Part shown: piece by piece, positions 18,810-27,232 of the stretch
Layout of the letters: each line of letters starts with the position of its first letter
Position numbering within the stretch: the first letter of the stretch is position 1
Program-made: the position numbers and the translations under genes
NCBI GenBank assembly: GCA_002257025.1
Contig: NCHA01000004.1
Coordinates: forward strand, 122,456 to 186,455
From: Sphingobacteriales bacterium 16-39-50
Lineage (GTDB): Bacteria > Bacteroidota > Bacteroidia > Sphingobacteriales > Sphingobacteriaceae
Reading direction: 5' to 3'
DNA length: 64,000 bases
Notes under the pieces: generated by a model
What the model saw: only the letters and a program-made list of their open reading frames with translations
Told to the model about the DNA's origin: nothing
The model's database searches: none

Positions 18810-20258
18810 ATGCTTGAACATGGTATTGTAATACTTTATTACTTTTTCTTTTTTTTCATAATCCTTTTCAGCATTGGGCAGCTTGCCTTGTTAATTACAT
18901 TCCTATTCAACCGAAAAAAAGAATATCATCTTAATAAAACGTTTGAATTACCCTCACTGACTATTCAATTACCTGTCTATAATGAACGCTTTGTAATTGA
19001 GCGCTTATTGGATTCAGTTGAAAGATTAAATTACCCTAAAAACCGCTTAGAGATTCAGGTACTGGATGATTCAACTGATGATACCAGGACAATTGCTGCA
19101 AAAAGGGTTGAACAATTAAAAACTCTTGGTTTCAACATACAACATATTCATCGATCAAACAGGGAAGGGTATAAAGCAGGTGCATTACAAAACGGACTAA
19201 TTAGTGCATCAAGTGATTATTTAGCAATATTTGATGCCGACTTCGTTCCATATCCGGATTTTTTGACCGATACATTAACCTATTTCACTGATGAACAAAC
19301 AGGAATGGTCCAAACACGATGGGGGCATTTGAATGCAATGCAATCATTACTGACCAGGGCACAGGCAACCGGCCTGAACAACCATTTTATAATTGATCAG
19401 GAAGGAAGAAACAAAGGAGGATATTTTATAAATTTTAACGGAACTGCAGGAATCTGGAAAAAAGAGTGCATCGTTGATGCTGGTGGCTGGAACTCGGATA
19501 CCCTTACTGAAGATCTTGATCTCAGTTACCGGGCCCAGATTAAGGGCTGGAAATTTAATTACTGTCCAAACATAATCATACCTGCAGAATTACCTGACAG
19601 GATAAGCGCAGTGCGTACACAACAATTTCGCTGGACAAAAGGTGGCGTTGAAACCTCAAAAAAACTTTTAGGCAAGCTTTGGAAAGCTAAGCTCAGCTTA
19701 GCTGTGAAACTATTTGGAAGTTTTCACCTCTTGAATAACTATATCTATGCCTTTGTCTTAATTAGTGCATTACTAAGTGTTCCATTAATGTTCGTCAAAA
19801 ACACATCAACAGAATTTGATCAGCTCTTTAAATGGAATACCATTATTATGACAGTAATGCTGATCAACTTCCTGTATTGCTTTACCGCAATCTTAGTTGA
19901 TAAAAAGAAATTTATCGCAGCGCTAATAGAAGTCATAACTGCTTTCCCGCTTGCCCTGATTCTTTCTTTGGGGATGTCATACCATAATACAAGGGCAATA
20001 TTCCAGGGAATTTTAGGGAAAAAGACAGCTTTCATAAGAACCCCAAAGATTAGTGAGTCGGGCGGAATAAACCCCTATTTAAAAACACCTGGATATAAAA
20101 AATATACCCCTGAATTGCTGCTTTTCCTTTACTTCTTATTTGCTGCCTGCTCAGGGATATACTTCAAAGATTTCGGATTTCTGATCTATCATGTATTAAT
20201 GTTCTCAGGATTTGGATTCGTATTATGGAGTGCCTGGTCCGAAACATCTGAGAATTAA
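18810..20258 (+). CDS. Membrane GT2 glycosyltransferase with QxxRW motif (cellulose synthase-like)
   Basis: 482 residues: one N-terminal TM helix, a cytosolic GT-A domain, and about four TM helices from residue 300 onward. Catalytic elements are VLDDSTDDT, D142-A-D144, TED (233-235) and Q271-QF-R274-W275, the QxxRW signature of processive or ceramide-glucosyltransferase-like enzymes. It likely transfers a hexose to a lipid or growing polysaccharide at the inner membrane. It is the last gene of the four-gene plus-strand operon and converges on the cystathionine beta-synthase gene only 5 bp away, so no separate terminator is present. Confidence 0.87.
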   Translation: MLEHGIVILYYFFFFFIILFSIGQLALLITFLFNRKKEYHLNKTFELPSLTIQLPVYNERFVIERLLDSVERLNYPKNRLEIQVLDDSTDDTRTIAAKRVEQLKTLGFNIQHIHRSNREGYKAGALQNGLISASSDYLAIFDADFVPYPDFLTDTLTYFTDEQTGMVQTRWGHLNAMQSLLTRAQATGLNNHFIIDQEGRNKGGYFINFNGTAGIWKKECIVDAGGWNSDTLTEDLDLSYRAQIKGWKFNYCPNIIIPAELPDRISAVRTQQFRWTKGGVETSKKLLGKLWKAKLSLAVKLFGSFHLLNNYIYAFVLISALLSVPLMFVKNTSTEFDQLFKWNTIIMTVMLINFLYCFTAILVDKKKFIAALIEVITAFPLALILSLGMSYHNTRAIFQGILGKKTAFIRTPKISESGGINPYLKTPGYKKYTPELLLFLYFLFAACSGIYFKDFGFLIYHVLMFSGFGFVLWSAWSETSEN

Positions 20259-20263
20259 TCCGA

Positions 20264-21625
20264 TCAGGCAGATATCGCATTGATGATATCATATTGCGTA
20301 ATGATCTCAATTTCACCTAGTTCACCTTCAACCAGAACAGCCATATTATCCTTATTTATAATCGATGTGATTTTATCAATAGAAGTATTCAAATCAACAA
20401 ATGGAAAGGAAGATGTCATGATATCCTTTACAGAACCTGATCGAAGTGCCGGGTTCTCCATAACAGAACTCAGGATATCACTCTCCGTGATCTTACCAAC
20501 GATCATACCCTTCTGAGTGACCGGGATCTGTGAAATATTCAATGACTTAATTGTGTTGATCGCCTGCAATACGGATTGTTCACAATCAATAGTTACAATT
20601 TCCTGTCTGCCCCGCTTAATCAAAATGGACTTGGCTGTAAGTTTTTCATCTGTAAGAAAACCCCTCTCCCTCAGCCAGTCTTCATTGTACATCTTGCCCA
20701 TGTATCTGGAACCATGATCATGAAAAATGACAACAACAACATCACCCTCCTTTAACTCGTCCTTAAGCTGCATCAGACCGGCAAGAGCCGATCCGGCAGA
20801 GTTCCCGGCAAATATGCCCTCCTTACGGGCTATCTCACGCGTCATTAATGCCGCATCCTTATCTGTTACCTTTTCGAAACGGTCAATGATATCGAAGTCA
20901 ACATTCTTAGGAAGAAAATCTTCCCCAATGCCTTCTGTGATATATGGATAGATCTCATTTTTATCGAGAATACCGGTTTCCTTATACTTCTTAAAGACCG
21001 AGCCATAGGTATCAATTCCCCAAACCTTAATGGCCGGGTTCTGCTCTTTGAGGTATTTTCCGGTACCGGATATTGTACCACCGGTTCCAACTCCTACAAC
21101 CAGATGAGTAATTTTTCCCTCTGTTTGCTTCCAGATTTCAGGGCCTGTTTGCTCATAATGAGCTTTCGAATTAGAGAGATTATCATATTGGTTAGGTTTC
21201 CATGAATTTGGCACCTCACGCTCCAGGCGTGAAGAAACCGAATAATAGGAACGGGGATCTTCAGGCTCAACATTTGTTGGGCAAACAATAACTTCGGCAC
21301 CAAAAGCACGTAATGCATCAACTTTTTCTTTTGATTGCTTATCAGTGGTAGTAAAAATACACTTATAACCTTTTATGATCGCTGCCATTGCCAATCCCAT
21401 TCCGGTATTTCCTGAAGTTCCTTCTATAATCGTTCCTCCCGGCTTGAGTTTTCCTTCCCGTTCAGCATCCTCAATCATTTTAACCGCCATCCGGTCCTTT
21501 ATGGAATTTCCCGGATTGGTAGTTTCAATTTTTGCTAAAACCGTAGCCTTAACATCTTTTGTTATTGCGTTCAATTTAACCAGAGGGGTGTTCCCAATGG
21601 TTTCGAGAATATTGTTATACCACAT
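20264..21625 (-). CDS. Cystathionine beta-synthase / cysteine synthase with CBS pair
   Basis: I chose ATG 21625 (453 aa, MWYNNILETIGNTPLVKL); the longer frame from 21688 adds a hydrophobic stretch foreign to the family. The PLP lysine is K43 in NPGNSIKDRMA. GTSGNTGMGLA and GVGTGGTISGTGKYL are the substrate- and phosphate-binding loops. Two CBS domains occupy about residues 335-453 (ILIKRGRQEIVTIDCEQS..., VKDIMTSSFPFVDLNTS). There is no N-terminal haem domain. The reaction is condensation of serine (or O-acetylserine) with homocysteine (or sulfide). Together with the gamma-lyase/synthase at 41291 it would give transsulfuration. Confidence 0.92.
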   Translation of the reverse strand: MWYNNILETIGNTPLVKLNAITKDVKATVLAKIETTNPGNSIKDRMAVKMIEDAEREGKLKPGGTIIEGTSGNTGMGLAMAAIIKGYKCIFTTTDKQSKEKVDALRAFGAEVIVCPTNVEPEDPRSYYSVSSRLEREVPNSWKPNQYDNLSNSKAHYEQTGPEIWKQTEGKITHLVVGVGTGGTISGTGKYLKEQNPAIKVWGIDTYGSVFKKYKETGILDKNEIYPYITEGIGEDFLPKNVDFDIIDRFEKVTDKDAALMTREIARKEGIFAGNSAGSALAGLMQLKDELKEGDVVVVIFHDHGSRYMGKMYNEDWLRERGFLTDEKLTAKSILIKRGRQEIVTIDCEQSVLQAINTIKSLNISQIPVTQKGMIVGKITESDILSSVMENPALRSGSVKDIMTSSFPFVDLNTSIDKITSIINKDNMAVLVEGELGEIEIITQYDIINAISA

Positions 21626-21730
21626 GATACAAAAATAAGCATTTAAGCCCAAAACAACAGAATAAATGCCAAAATGGAATAAAATCAAAATAATATATTA
21701 ACTATCCATTCAAGACAAAATAATATATCG

Positions 21731-21758
21731 TAAGACTACTGGTTAAGTAGTCTTAACC
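21731..21758. promoter_or_regulatory. Nested palindromes upstream of the CBS gene (candidate operator)
   Basis: Two overlapping inverted repeats share these bases: TAAGACTACT/AGTAGTCTTA (21731-21740 with 21746-21755) and GGTTAAG/CTTAACC (21741-21747 with 21752-21758). They lie about 105 bp upstream of the CBS start and past the 3' end of the AMP nucleosidase gene's direction of entry. The mutually exclusive folds could form an operator or alternative hairpins; no known riboswitch motif is seen. Confidence 0.35.
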
Positions 21759-21828
21759 ATTGGAAATTCGGGAAAAAACAGAAGAAAATATCCAGGGATG
21801 AAAATGAATAATTAGTAATTAAAAGCTC

Positions 21829-22683
21829 TTAGAATTTCAGATGCTTAACTGTTAAGCCATTATTTATCAGTTGCTTTAATGAATCAACGCCTATCCTGAG
21901 GTGGTCTTCAACAAATTTTTCAGTGACAAGTGAATCACTTTCTGCTGTTTTTACCCCTTCAGGGATCATCGGCTGATCAGATACCAATAACAAGGCTCCT
22001 GTTGGGATCTTATTAGCAAATCCGGTAGTGAAAATTGTTGCAGTTTCCATATCAACAGCCATAGCACGCAGACTTTTTAGATATTTTTTAAAAGTCTTGT
22101 CATGCTCCCATACTCTACGATTTGTAGTATAGACAGTGCCTGTCCAGTAATCTAAGGAGTAATCACGTATTGTTGTGGAAATGGCCTTCTGCAAAGCAAA
22201 GGCAGGCAGGGCAGGAACTTCGGCCGGTAAATAATCATTGGATGTACCCTCTCCCCTGATTGCTGCTATTGGAAGAATAAGATCACCTATTTTATTTTTT
22301 TTCTTCAAGCCTCCGCATTTACCTAAAAACAATACTGCTTTGGGCTTGATAGCGGTAAGAAGATCCATCATGGTTGCAGCCATTGGACTGCCCATTCCAA
22401 AATTGATCAATGTGATACCATTTGCCGAAACACTCTGCATTGGCTTATCAAGGCCCATAATCGGTGCATTATCATTCCATTCCGAAAAAAGTTTCAGGTA
22501 TCTTGAAAAATTTGTGAGCAAAATAAAATTACTGAACTCAGTCAGTGGTCTTCCGGTGTAGCGTGGCAACCAATTGGCAACAATATCATCCTTAATTTTC
22601 AAACCAGATTTTACAGGCGTTTCCAGTTCAATATCCTTTTTACCGGAAGGGGCTGTTTCAATTTTTTGGGCTTTCTTTTCCAT
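21829..22683 (-). CDS. amn: AMP nucleosidase
   Basis: 284 residues from ATG 22683 (MEKKAQKIE); the frame extends upstream to 22707 but that adds an unlikely hydrophobic leader. It has the purine/nucleoside phosphorylase fold with NFGMGSPMAATMMD, LGKCGGLKKKNKIGDLILP, RGEGTSNDYLP and AVDMETATIF. The last supplies the Met-Glu ribose-binding pair of AMP nucleosidases. It should hydrolyse AMP to adenine and ribose 5-phosphate. It is the short Bacteroidota form lacking the E. coli N-terminal regulatory domain. It is separated from clpX by a strong terminator, so it is probably transcribed independently. Confidence 0.88.
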   Translation of the reverse strand: MEKKAQKIETAPSGKKDIELETPVKSGLKIKDDIVANWLPRYTGRPLTEFSNFILLTNFSRYLKLFSEWNDNAPIMGLDKPMQSVSANGITLINFGMGSPMAATMMDLLTAIKPKAVLFLGKCGGLKKKNKIGDLILPIAAIRGEGTSNDYLPAEVPALPAFALQKAISTTIRDYSLDYWTGTVYTTNRRVWEHDKTFKKYLKSLRAMAVDMETATIFTTGFANKIPTGALLLVSDQPMIPEGVKTAESDSLVTEKFVEDHLRIGVDSLKQLINNGLTVKHLKF

Positions 22684-22705
22684 GATAATAAATATTAAAT
22701 AGAGC

Positions 22706-22736
22706 AAAAAGCCCCGGATGTGATCCGGGGCTTTTT
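22706..22736. terminator. Rho-independent terminator after clpX
   Basis: A perfect 9-bp GC-rich stem GCCCCGGAT/ATCCGGGGC (22711-22719 with 22723-22731) is flanked by A5 and T5, so it can work on both strands. On the minus strand it ends the tig-clpP-clpX group; the end of the hairpin abuts the clpX stop. Confidence 0.88.
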
Positions 22737-23973
22737 ATGCAACTTTTAATTTTTTAAGATCTGATTTCTCAAATTTATCTTTAGCGTATTCGAGTGTAAT
22801 GAACAACTCCTTTCCACTTTTTCCGGAGGGTGTCTCATACATCGCATCTATCATAATCGCTTCACAAATGGAACGTAAGCCCCTGGCTCCAAGTTTAAAC
22901 TCCATCGCCTTATCCACAATAAATTCCATTACCTCCTTATCGAACTCAAGCTTTACATTTTCATATTCAAATAGCTTTTTATACTGTTTGATCAATGAAT
23001 TTCTCGGCTCCTCCAATATACTCAGCAGAGTTTCCCTATCTAAAGGATTCAGGTGAGTAATCACAGGTAATCTGCCAATAAGTTCAGGAATAAGCCCAAA
23101 TGACTTCAGATCCTGAGGGGTAATATATTTATAAAGGTTTTTAAGATCAATAGTAAATTCATCCTTATCAACCTTATAACCAACGGTTTGTGTACGAAGC
23201 CTGTTGGCTATCTTCTTCTCTATTCCGTCGAATGCACCGCCACAAATGAACAGGATATTATTCGTGTTCACCGGAATCATCTTTTGATCAGGATGTTTCC
23301 TTCCACCCTGCGGGGGAACATTGACAATTGTACCTTCCAGAATCTTTAGCAAGGCTTGTTGTACTCCCTCTCCTGATACATCACGTGTAATTGAAGGATT
23401 ATCACTCTTGCGGGCTATCTTGTCAACCTCATCAATATAAACTATACCACGCTCGGCGGCAGTTACATCATAATCGGCTGCCTGAAGCAGACGGGTCAAT
23501 ATACTTTCCACATCTTCACCAACATAACCGGCTTCAGTTAATACTGTAGCATCACATATACAAAAAGGTACATTTAAAACTTTGGCAATTGTTTTGGCAA
23601 GCAGAGTTTTTCCAGTACCCGTTTCGCCAACCATGATGATATTGGACTTCTCAATCTCAACCTCATCCTTACCTACCTTTTGATTCAACCGTTTATAGTG
23701 ATTATAAACAGCTACAGAAAGTATCTTTTTTGCCTGATCCTGTCCGATAACATACTGATCAAGGTGAGTTTTTATCTCAACAGGCTTTAGCAGAGTTTCG
23801 AAGGTTTGAGTTGATTTGGCTTTCCGGACATTCAGTTCTTCTGCCAGTATCTGATTCGCCTGGGTTACGCATTTATCACAAATATGTGCATCAAGACCCG
23901 CGATCAGCATCAGTGTATCCTGCTTGCCTGAGCCGCAGAATGAACATTTAATATCCTTACTTCCCTTACTCAT
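22735..23973 (-). CDS. clpX: ATP-dependent Clp protease ATP-binding subunit ClpX
   Basis: 412 residues, normal length. The N-terminal zinc-binding domain has C10-x2-C13 and C32-x2-C35 for substrate recognition. The AAA+ domain has Walker A GETGTGKT (116-123), Walker [12 protein letters not shown], and the loop sequence [19 protein letters not shown] marks sensor 2. It unfolds tagged substrates and feeds them to ClpP. Its ATG overlaps the clpP stop by one base (TAATG), implying translational coupling. Confidence 0.97.
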   Translation of the reverse strand: MSKGSKDIKCSFCGSGKQDTLMLIAGLDAHICDKCVTQANQILAEELNVRKAKSTQTFETLLKPVEIKTHLDQYVIGQDQAKKILSVAVYNHYKRLNQKVGKDEVEIEKSNIIMVGETGTGKTLLAKTIAKVLNVPFCICDATVLTEAGYVGEDVESILTRLLQAADYDVTAAERGIVYIDEVDKIARKSDNPSITRDVSGEGVQQALLKILEGTIVNVPPQGGRKHPDQKMIPVNTNNILFICGGAFDGIEKKIANRLRTQTVGYKVDKDEFTIDLKNLYKYITPQDLKSFGLIPELIGRLPVITHLNPLDRETLLSILEEPRNSLIKQYKKLFEYENVKLEFDKEVMEFIVDKAMEFKLGARGLRSICEAIMIDAMYETPSGKSGKELFITLEYAKDKFEKSDLKKLKVA

Positions 23974-24674
23974 TATTTCTTATCTCCGGTTCCTACCAAA
24001 ACTTCATCAATCATACCAAACTCTTTAGCTTCATTGGCGATCATCCAATAATCACGGTCAGAAGCCCTCTCCACCCATTCGTATGTTTGACCTGAATGCT
24101 TGGCGATGATATCATAAAGTTCCTTTTTAAGTTTAAGCATCTCACGCAGATTGATCTCCATATCTGAAGCAACTCCCTGAGCACCACCTGATGGCTGATG
24201 AATCATCACCCTTGAGTGTGGCAATGCTGCCCTTTTACCTTTTGTTCCTGCACAAAGCAATACGGCTGCCATTGAAGCTGCCATACCTGTACATATTGTG
24301 GCAACATCCGGACTGATGTACTGCATGGTATCATAGATACCTAAACCTGCATAAACAGAGCCTCCTGGTGAATTGATGTAAATCTGGATATCCCGTTTGG
24401 AATCTGTCGACTGTAAAAACAACAGTTGAGCCTGGATAATATTGGCTATCCCCTCATGGACAGCATCACCTAAAAAAATGATCCTATCCATCATTAAACG
24501 TGAAAACACATCCATTTGTGCCACGTTCAGCTGACGTTCCTCTATGATATATGGAGTCATTGCCGTAGGAATTGAAGCGTTTTGAACCCTTCCAATAAAA
24601 CTATCTACATGCTGACTGCCGATACGATGATGTTTAACGGCGTATTTTCTGAATTCGTTCTTATCTATGTTCAT
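23973..24674 (-). CDS. clpP: ATP-dependent Clp protease proteolytic subunit ClpP
   Basis: 233 residues with the serine protease triad S134 (GMAASMAAVL), H159 (HSRVMIHQPSGG) and D208 (DRDYWM). The N-terminal ~30 residues before the conserved core are longer than in E. coli and probably include a propeptide. It forms the tetradecameric chamber that degrades proteins delivered by ClpX. The order tig-clpP-clpX on the minus strand is the common bacterial arrangement. A 12-bp perfect inverted repeat lies in the 98-bp tig-clpP gap. Confidence 0.97.
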   Translation of the reverse strand: MNIDKNEFRKYAVKHHRIGSQHVDSFIGRVQNASIPTAMTPYIIEERQLNVAQMDVFSRLMMDRIIFLGDAVHEGIANIIQAQLLFLQSTDSKRDIQIYINSPGGSVYAGLGIYDTMQYISPDVATICTGMAASMAAVLLCAGTKGKRAALPHSRVMIHQPSGGAQGVASDMEINLREMLKLKKELYDIIAKHSGQTYEWVERASDRDYWMIANEAKEFGMIDEVLVGTGDKK

Positions 24675-24699
24675 TTTTGAATTTATAATTAATATTTAA

Positions 24700-24745
24700 C
24701 ATTTATTTCGAAAGAGGTATAAATAAATAGAGATCGAAATAAATG
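24700..24745. promoter_or_regulatory. Inverted repeat between tig and clpP
   Basis: A perfect 12-bp inverted repeat, CATTTATTTCGA (24700-24711) and TCGAAATAAATG (24734-24745), has a 22-nt spacer. It lies 26 nt upstream of clpP. It is not CIRCE. It could be an operator for clpP or a weak hairpin terminator for tig. Confidence 0.4.
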
Positions 24746-24772
24746 GTCATAATAAAACCAAAAACAATCAAA

Positions 24773-26119
24773 TTATTTCAACTCCAGAAACTTATTATAC
24801 TCTATATCTTTTTTATCTAAGGTAATAACACCCTTCAGATAATCAAACACATGCTGTGCTTTTACTTCTTCAAAAATACGATTTGCATTCTCCTTATTCT
24901 GTAAGAACTGAGCAGTGTATTGTCCCAATTGTTCTTCAGAAAGTGGCTGCGGACTATACATACGGAACTGTCCGTCAAGGCGATTTTTAGCAGCTGCAAA
25001 CACTTCCTCGTATTTGATCTCCAATTTATTGTCCTTGATAATCTTATTCTCAATCAAAGTCCAGCGCAGATTACGTGCAAAATCATCATAACCTTTTTCT
25101 AATTCCTCTTCGCTCAACTTTTCGTTCGTTGCCTTTAACCAACGTTTCAGGAACTCATCAGGCAGGCTAAGCTTCACCTTATCCAGACCAAACTGGAATA
25201 AATCTGCCTGAAGCTTCTGATCAGCATTCTGAACCATCATACTCTCAAGTTCTTCCCTGATCTTCTGCTCAAATTCAGCTTCTGTCTTTACAACATTTTC
25301 ACCGAATATCTTGTCAAAAAACTCCTGGTTCAGATCGCCTTCTTCCAGTCGATTTATATTTTTAACTGATAATTTAAATTTAGACTTAAGGTCCTGAGCA
25401 TCCTCTTCAGAAATATTCAAAAGCTTTGCGATTATTGTTGCATTGCCATCAAATGCTTTCTGAATATCCAGAACTACTTCATCATCCTTTTTAAGACCAA
25501 TCAATGATTTCTTAATCTTAGAATCTTCAACCTGATCTAAACGAACCGATGCCGTATTCGAAATTCCTCCTTCAAAAACAGAACCATCTGCAGCAATTTG
25601 AGTTAAATCCGCATAGATTACATCATCATCTGCCGATACGTCAGGATTTGACATTTTGCCATAACTTTTTCTGAGGTTTTTGATTCTTGAGGCAAGTGTA
25701 TCTTTATCAACCTTAACCTGATAATAGGTTAATTTATCTTTTGAAGAAAAATCAAGATCAAATTCAGGAGCTATTCCCAGTTCATAAATAAACTCAAATT
25801 CATCTGTGAAATCCCAGTTAAACTCTTTGCTATCATCGATCTTAGGTAATGGCTGCCCAAGTACTTCAATCTTATTCTCGCTGATGTAATTGCTCAGGGT
25901 ATCGTTCAGGATATTATTGATCTCATCCACCAGAATATTCTTCCCGTACATCTTTTTAATATGGGCAGCTGGCACCATACCAGGACGGAATCCAGGTAGT
26001 TTCGCTTTTTTCGCCTGCGCTTTGATCGCTTTTTCTACACGTTCTTTGTAATCTTCAGGATTAATCTTAACAGTAAGTACAGAATTCAGATTGTCTATTT
26101 TGTCCTGTGTAATGTTCAT
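24773..26119 (-). CDS. tig: Trigger factor (ribosome-associated chaperone)
   Basis: I chose ATG 26119 (448 aa, MNITQDKIDN); the frame opens 11 codons earlier without family support. The ribosome-docking signature GFRPGMVP is at residues 43-50. A diverged PPIase-like middle region (about 150-245) and a long helical C-terminal arm domain follow. The sequence is a typical divergent Bacteroidota trigger factor whose FKBP active-site residues are poorly conserved. It binds nascent chains at the ribosome exit. It leads the tig-clpP-clpX group, and a terminator separates it from the upstream tRNA-Leu. Confidence 0.93.
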   Translation of the reverse strand: MNITQDKIDNLNSVLTVKINPEDYKERVEKAIKAQAKKAKLPGFRPGMVPAAHIKKMYGKNILVDEINNILNDTLSNYISENKIEVLGQPLPKIDDSKEFNWDFTDEFEFIYELGIAPEFDLDFSSKDKLTYYQVKVDKDTLASRIKNLRKSYGKMSNPDVSADDDVIYADLTQIAADGSVFEGGISNTASVRLDQVEDSKIKKSLIGLKKDDEVVLDIQKAFDGNATIIAKLLNISEEDAQDLKSKFKLSVKNINRLEEGDLNQEFFDKIFGENVVKTEAEFEQKIREELESMMVQNADQKLQADLFQFGLDKVKLSLPDEFLKRWLKATNEKLSEEELEKGYDDFARNLRWTLIENKIIKDNKLEIKYEEVFAAAKNRLDGQFRMYSPQPLSEEQLGQYTAQFLQNKENANRIFEEVKAQHVFDYLKGVITLDKKDIEYNKFLELK

Positions 26120-26149
26120 TTTATATGCTTTATGTCGTTTTTGTTTATA

Positions 26150-26180
26150 CAAAAATTCCCCGGTTTGTAGCCGGGGAATT
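26150..26180 (-). terminator. Terminator between tRNA-Leu and tig
   Basis: A perfect 10-bp stem AATTCCCCGG/CCGGGGAATT (26154-26163 with 26171-26180) has a 7-nt loop. Minus-strand transcription meets a T-run just past 26154. It starts six bases beyond the tRNA 3' end. Confidence 0.85.
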
Positions 26181-26186
26181 AATCAG

Positions 26187-26268
26187 TGCGGATGAAGGGA
26201 CTCGAACCCCCACGCCGTGAAGCGCCAGATCCTAAGTCTGGTGCGGCTACCAATTACGCCACATCCGC
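26187..26268 (-). tRNA. tRNA-Leu, anticodon UAG
   Basis: 82 nt with a perfect 7-bp acceptor stem (GCGGATG/CATCCGC) and discriminator A. The anticodon stem CCAGA/TCTGG encloses the loop CTTAGGA, so the anticodon is TAG. A variable arm and a T-arm with GGTTCGAGTCC are present. The 3' CCA is not encoded and must be added. It has its own promoter (26359-26389) and terminator. Confidence 0.96.
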
Positions 26269-26358
26269 ATTGTTAGGATTATTTTCCAAAATTTCCCGAA
26301 TGCTTGAACATGCTATTGGTTAACGATATTCATCACAATTCCGATATATTTCGGTCGG

Positions 26359-26389
26359 CAAAAATAACGTTTTTCTATCTAACTACAAA
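26359..26389 (-). promoter_or_regulatory. Bacteroidota sigma-A type promoter for tRNA-Leu
   Basis: On the minus strand, TTTG (-33; plus-strand CAAA at 26386-26389) is followed by exactly 19 nt and then TATTTTTG (-7; 26366-26359). This matches the phylum consensus TTTG-N19-TAnnTTTG. Transcription would begin near 26353, giving a leader of about 85 nt before the tRNA. Confidence 0.75.
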
Positions 26390-26426
26390 ATGATTTATGC
26401 TTATTATTTAAGCTTATCATTTTATT

Positions 26427-27203
26427 TTATCTTAATGATCTCAAATAGGCAGGGCTGAGAAGAAGCCTGCTACCATACCAGGAGAACATTTCGCCGTCAA
26501 CAATTGAAACCCGGGCATCCTGACAAATACTTTTAATCTCCTTAACATGCTCATCTTTAAAAGGATATGGCTCAGAAGACAGAAAGATACATTCAGGATT
26601 GAGATTTTTTAGCTGATCAGCACTAATTTCCGGGTAACGATCTTCACTAATCGCATTCTCAAACCCTCCTCTGCTTAAAATATCATCAATAAAAGTTTGT
26701 TTTCCTGCCAGCATATAGGGGTCCTTCCATATAAAATAGGCAGTCCTGTAAGGCTTATGTATTTTTTCCAATTTCAAAAACTGCTCATTAACATCATCTG
26801 CAATTACAGCAGCCTTTTCTAATCTGCCTGTCAATTCACCAATCTGCCTGATCATATCAATCGCTTCAGGCAGAACCTGTATGTCGCTCATCCAAACAGG
26901 AAATTCCTTCATCAGTTCCTCTATCTGGGCTCTGTCGTTCTCTTCTTTGTTTCCAATAATGAGATCAGGCATTAATTCGCGAATCTTGCGAAGATCAAGC
27001 ATTTTTGTGCCCCCAATTTTAGTTGATCTCTTAAATTTTTCCCTTGGATGAATACAAAATTTTGTGATACCAATGATTTCTGTGTCCAGTCCCAAATCAA
27101 AAAGCAATTCTGTTTGCGATGGCACCAGAGAAATAATCCGTTGAGGGGGATACGAGAAAGAAATAAGCCTTCCCATCTGATCGGTAAATGTGCGCTTTTG
27201 CAT
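26427..27203 (-). CDS. BtuF-like helical-backbone metal/cobalamin receptor, without signal peptide
   Basis: 258 residues matching the class III ABC-transporter binding-protein fold: PPQRIISLVPSQTELLFDLGL at the start, a cleft motif around KFCIHPREK, then ELMPDLIIGNKEEN and a long backbone helix. Such proteins bind cobalamin or iron chelates in the periplasm. This one starts directly with MQKRTFTDQMGR and has no export signal or lipobox, so it should stay in the cytoplasm. No BtuC/BtuD genes are adjacent. Only 29 bp separate it from the divergent glycosyltransferase start, so promoters must overlap coding sequence or be very compact. Confidence 0.8.
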   Translation of the reverse strand: MQKRTFTDQMGRLISFSYPPQRIISLVPSQTELLFDLGLDTEIIGITKFCIHPREKFKRSTKIGGTKMLDLRKIRELMPDLIIGNKEENDRAQIEELMKEFPVWMSDIQVLPEAIDMIRQIGELTGRLEKAAVIADDVNEQFLKLEKIHKPYRTAYFIWKDPYMLAGKQTFIDDILSRGGFENAISEDRYPEISADQLKNLNPECIFLSSEPYPFKDEHVKEIKSICQDARVSIVDGEMFSWYGSRLLLSPAYLRSLR

Positions 27204-27232
27204 ACTTTTACAAAGTAAGCTAATTTTTATAG

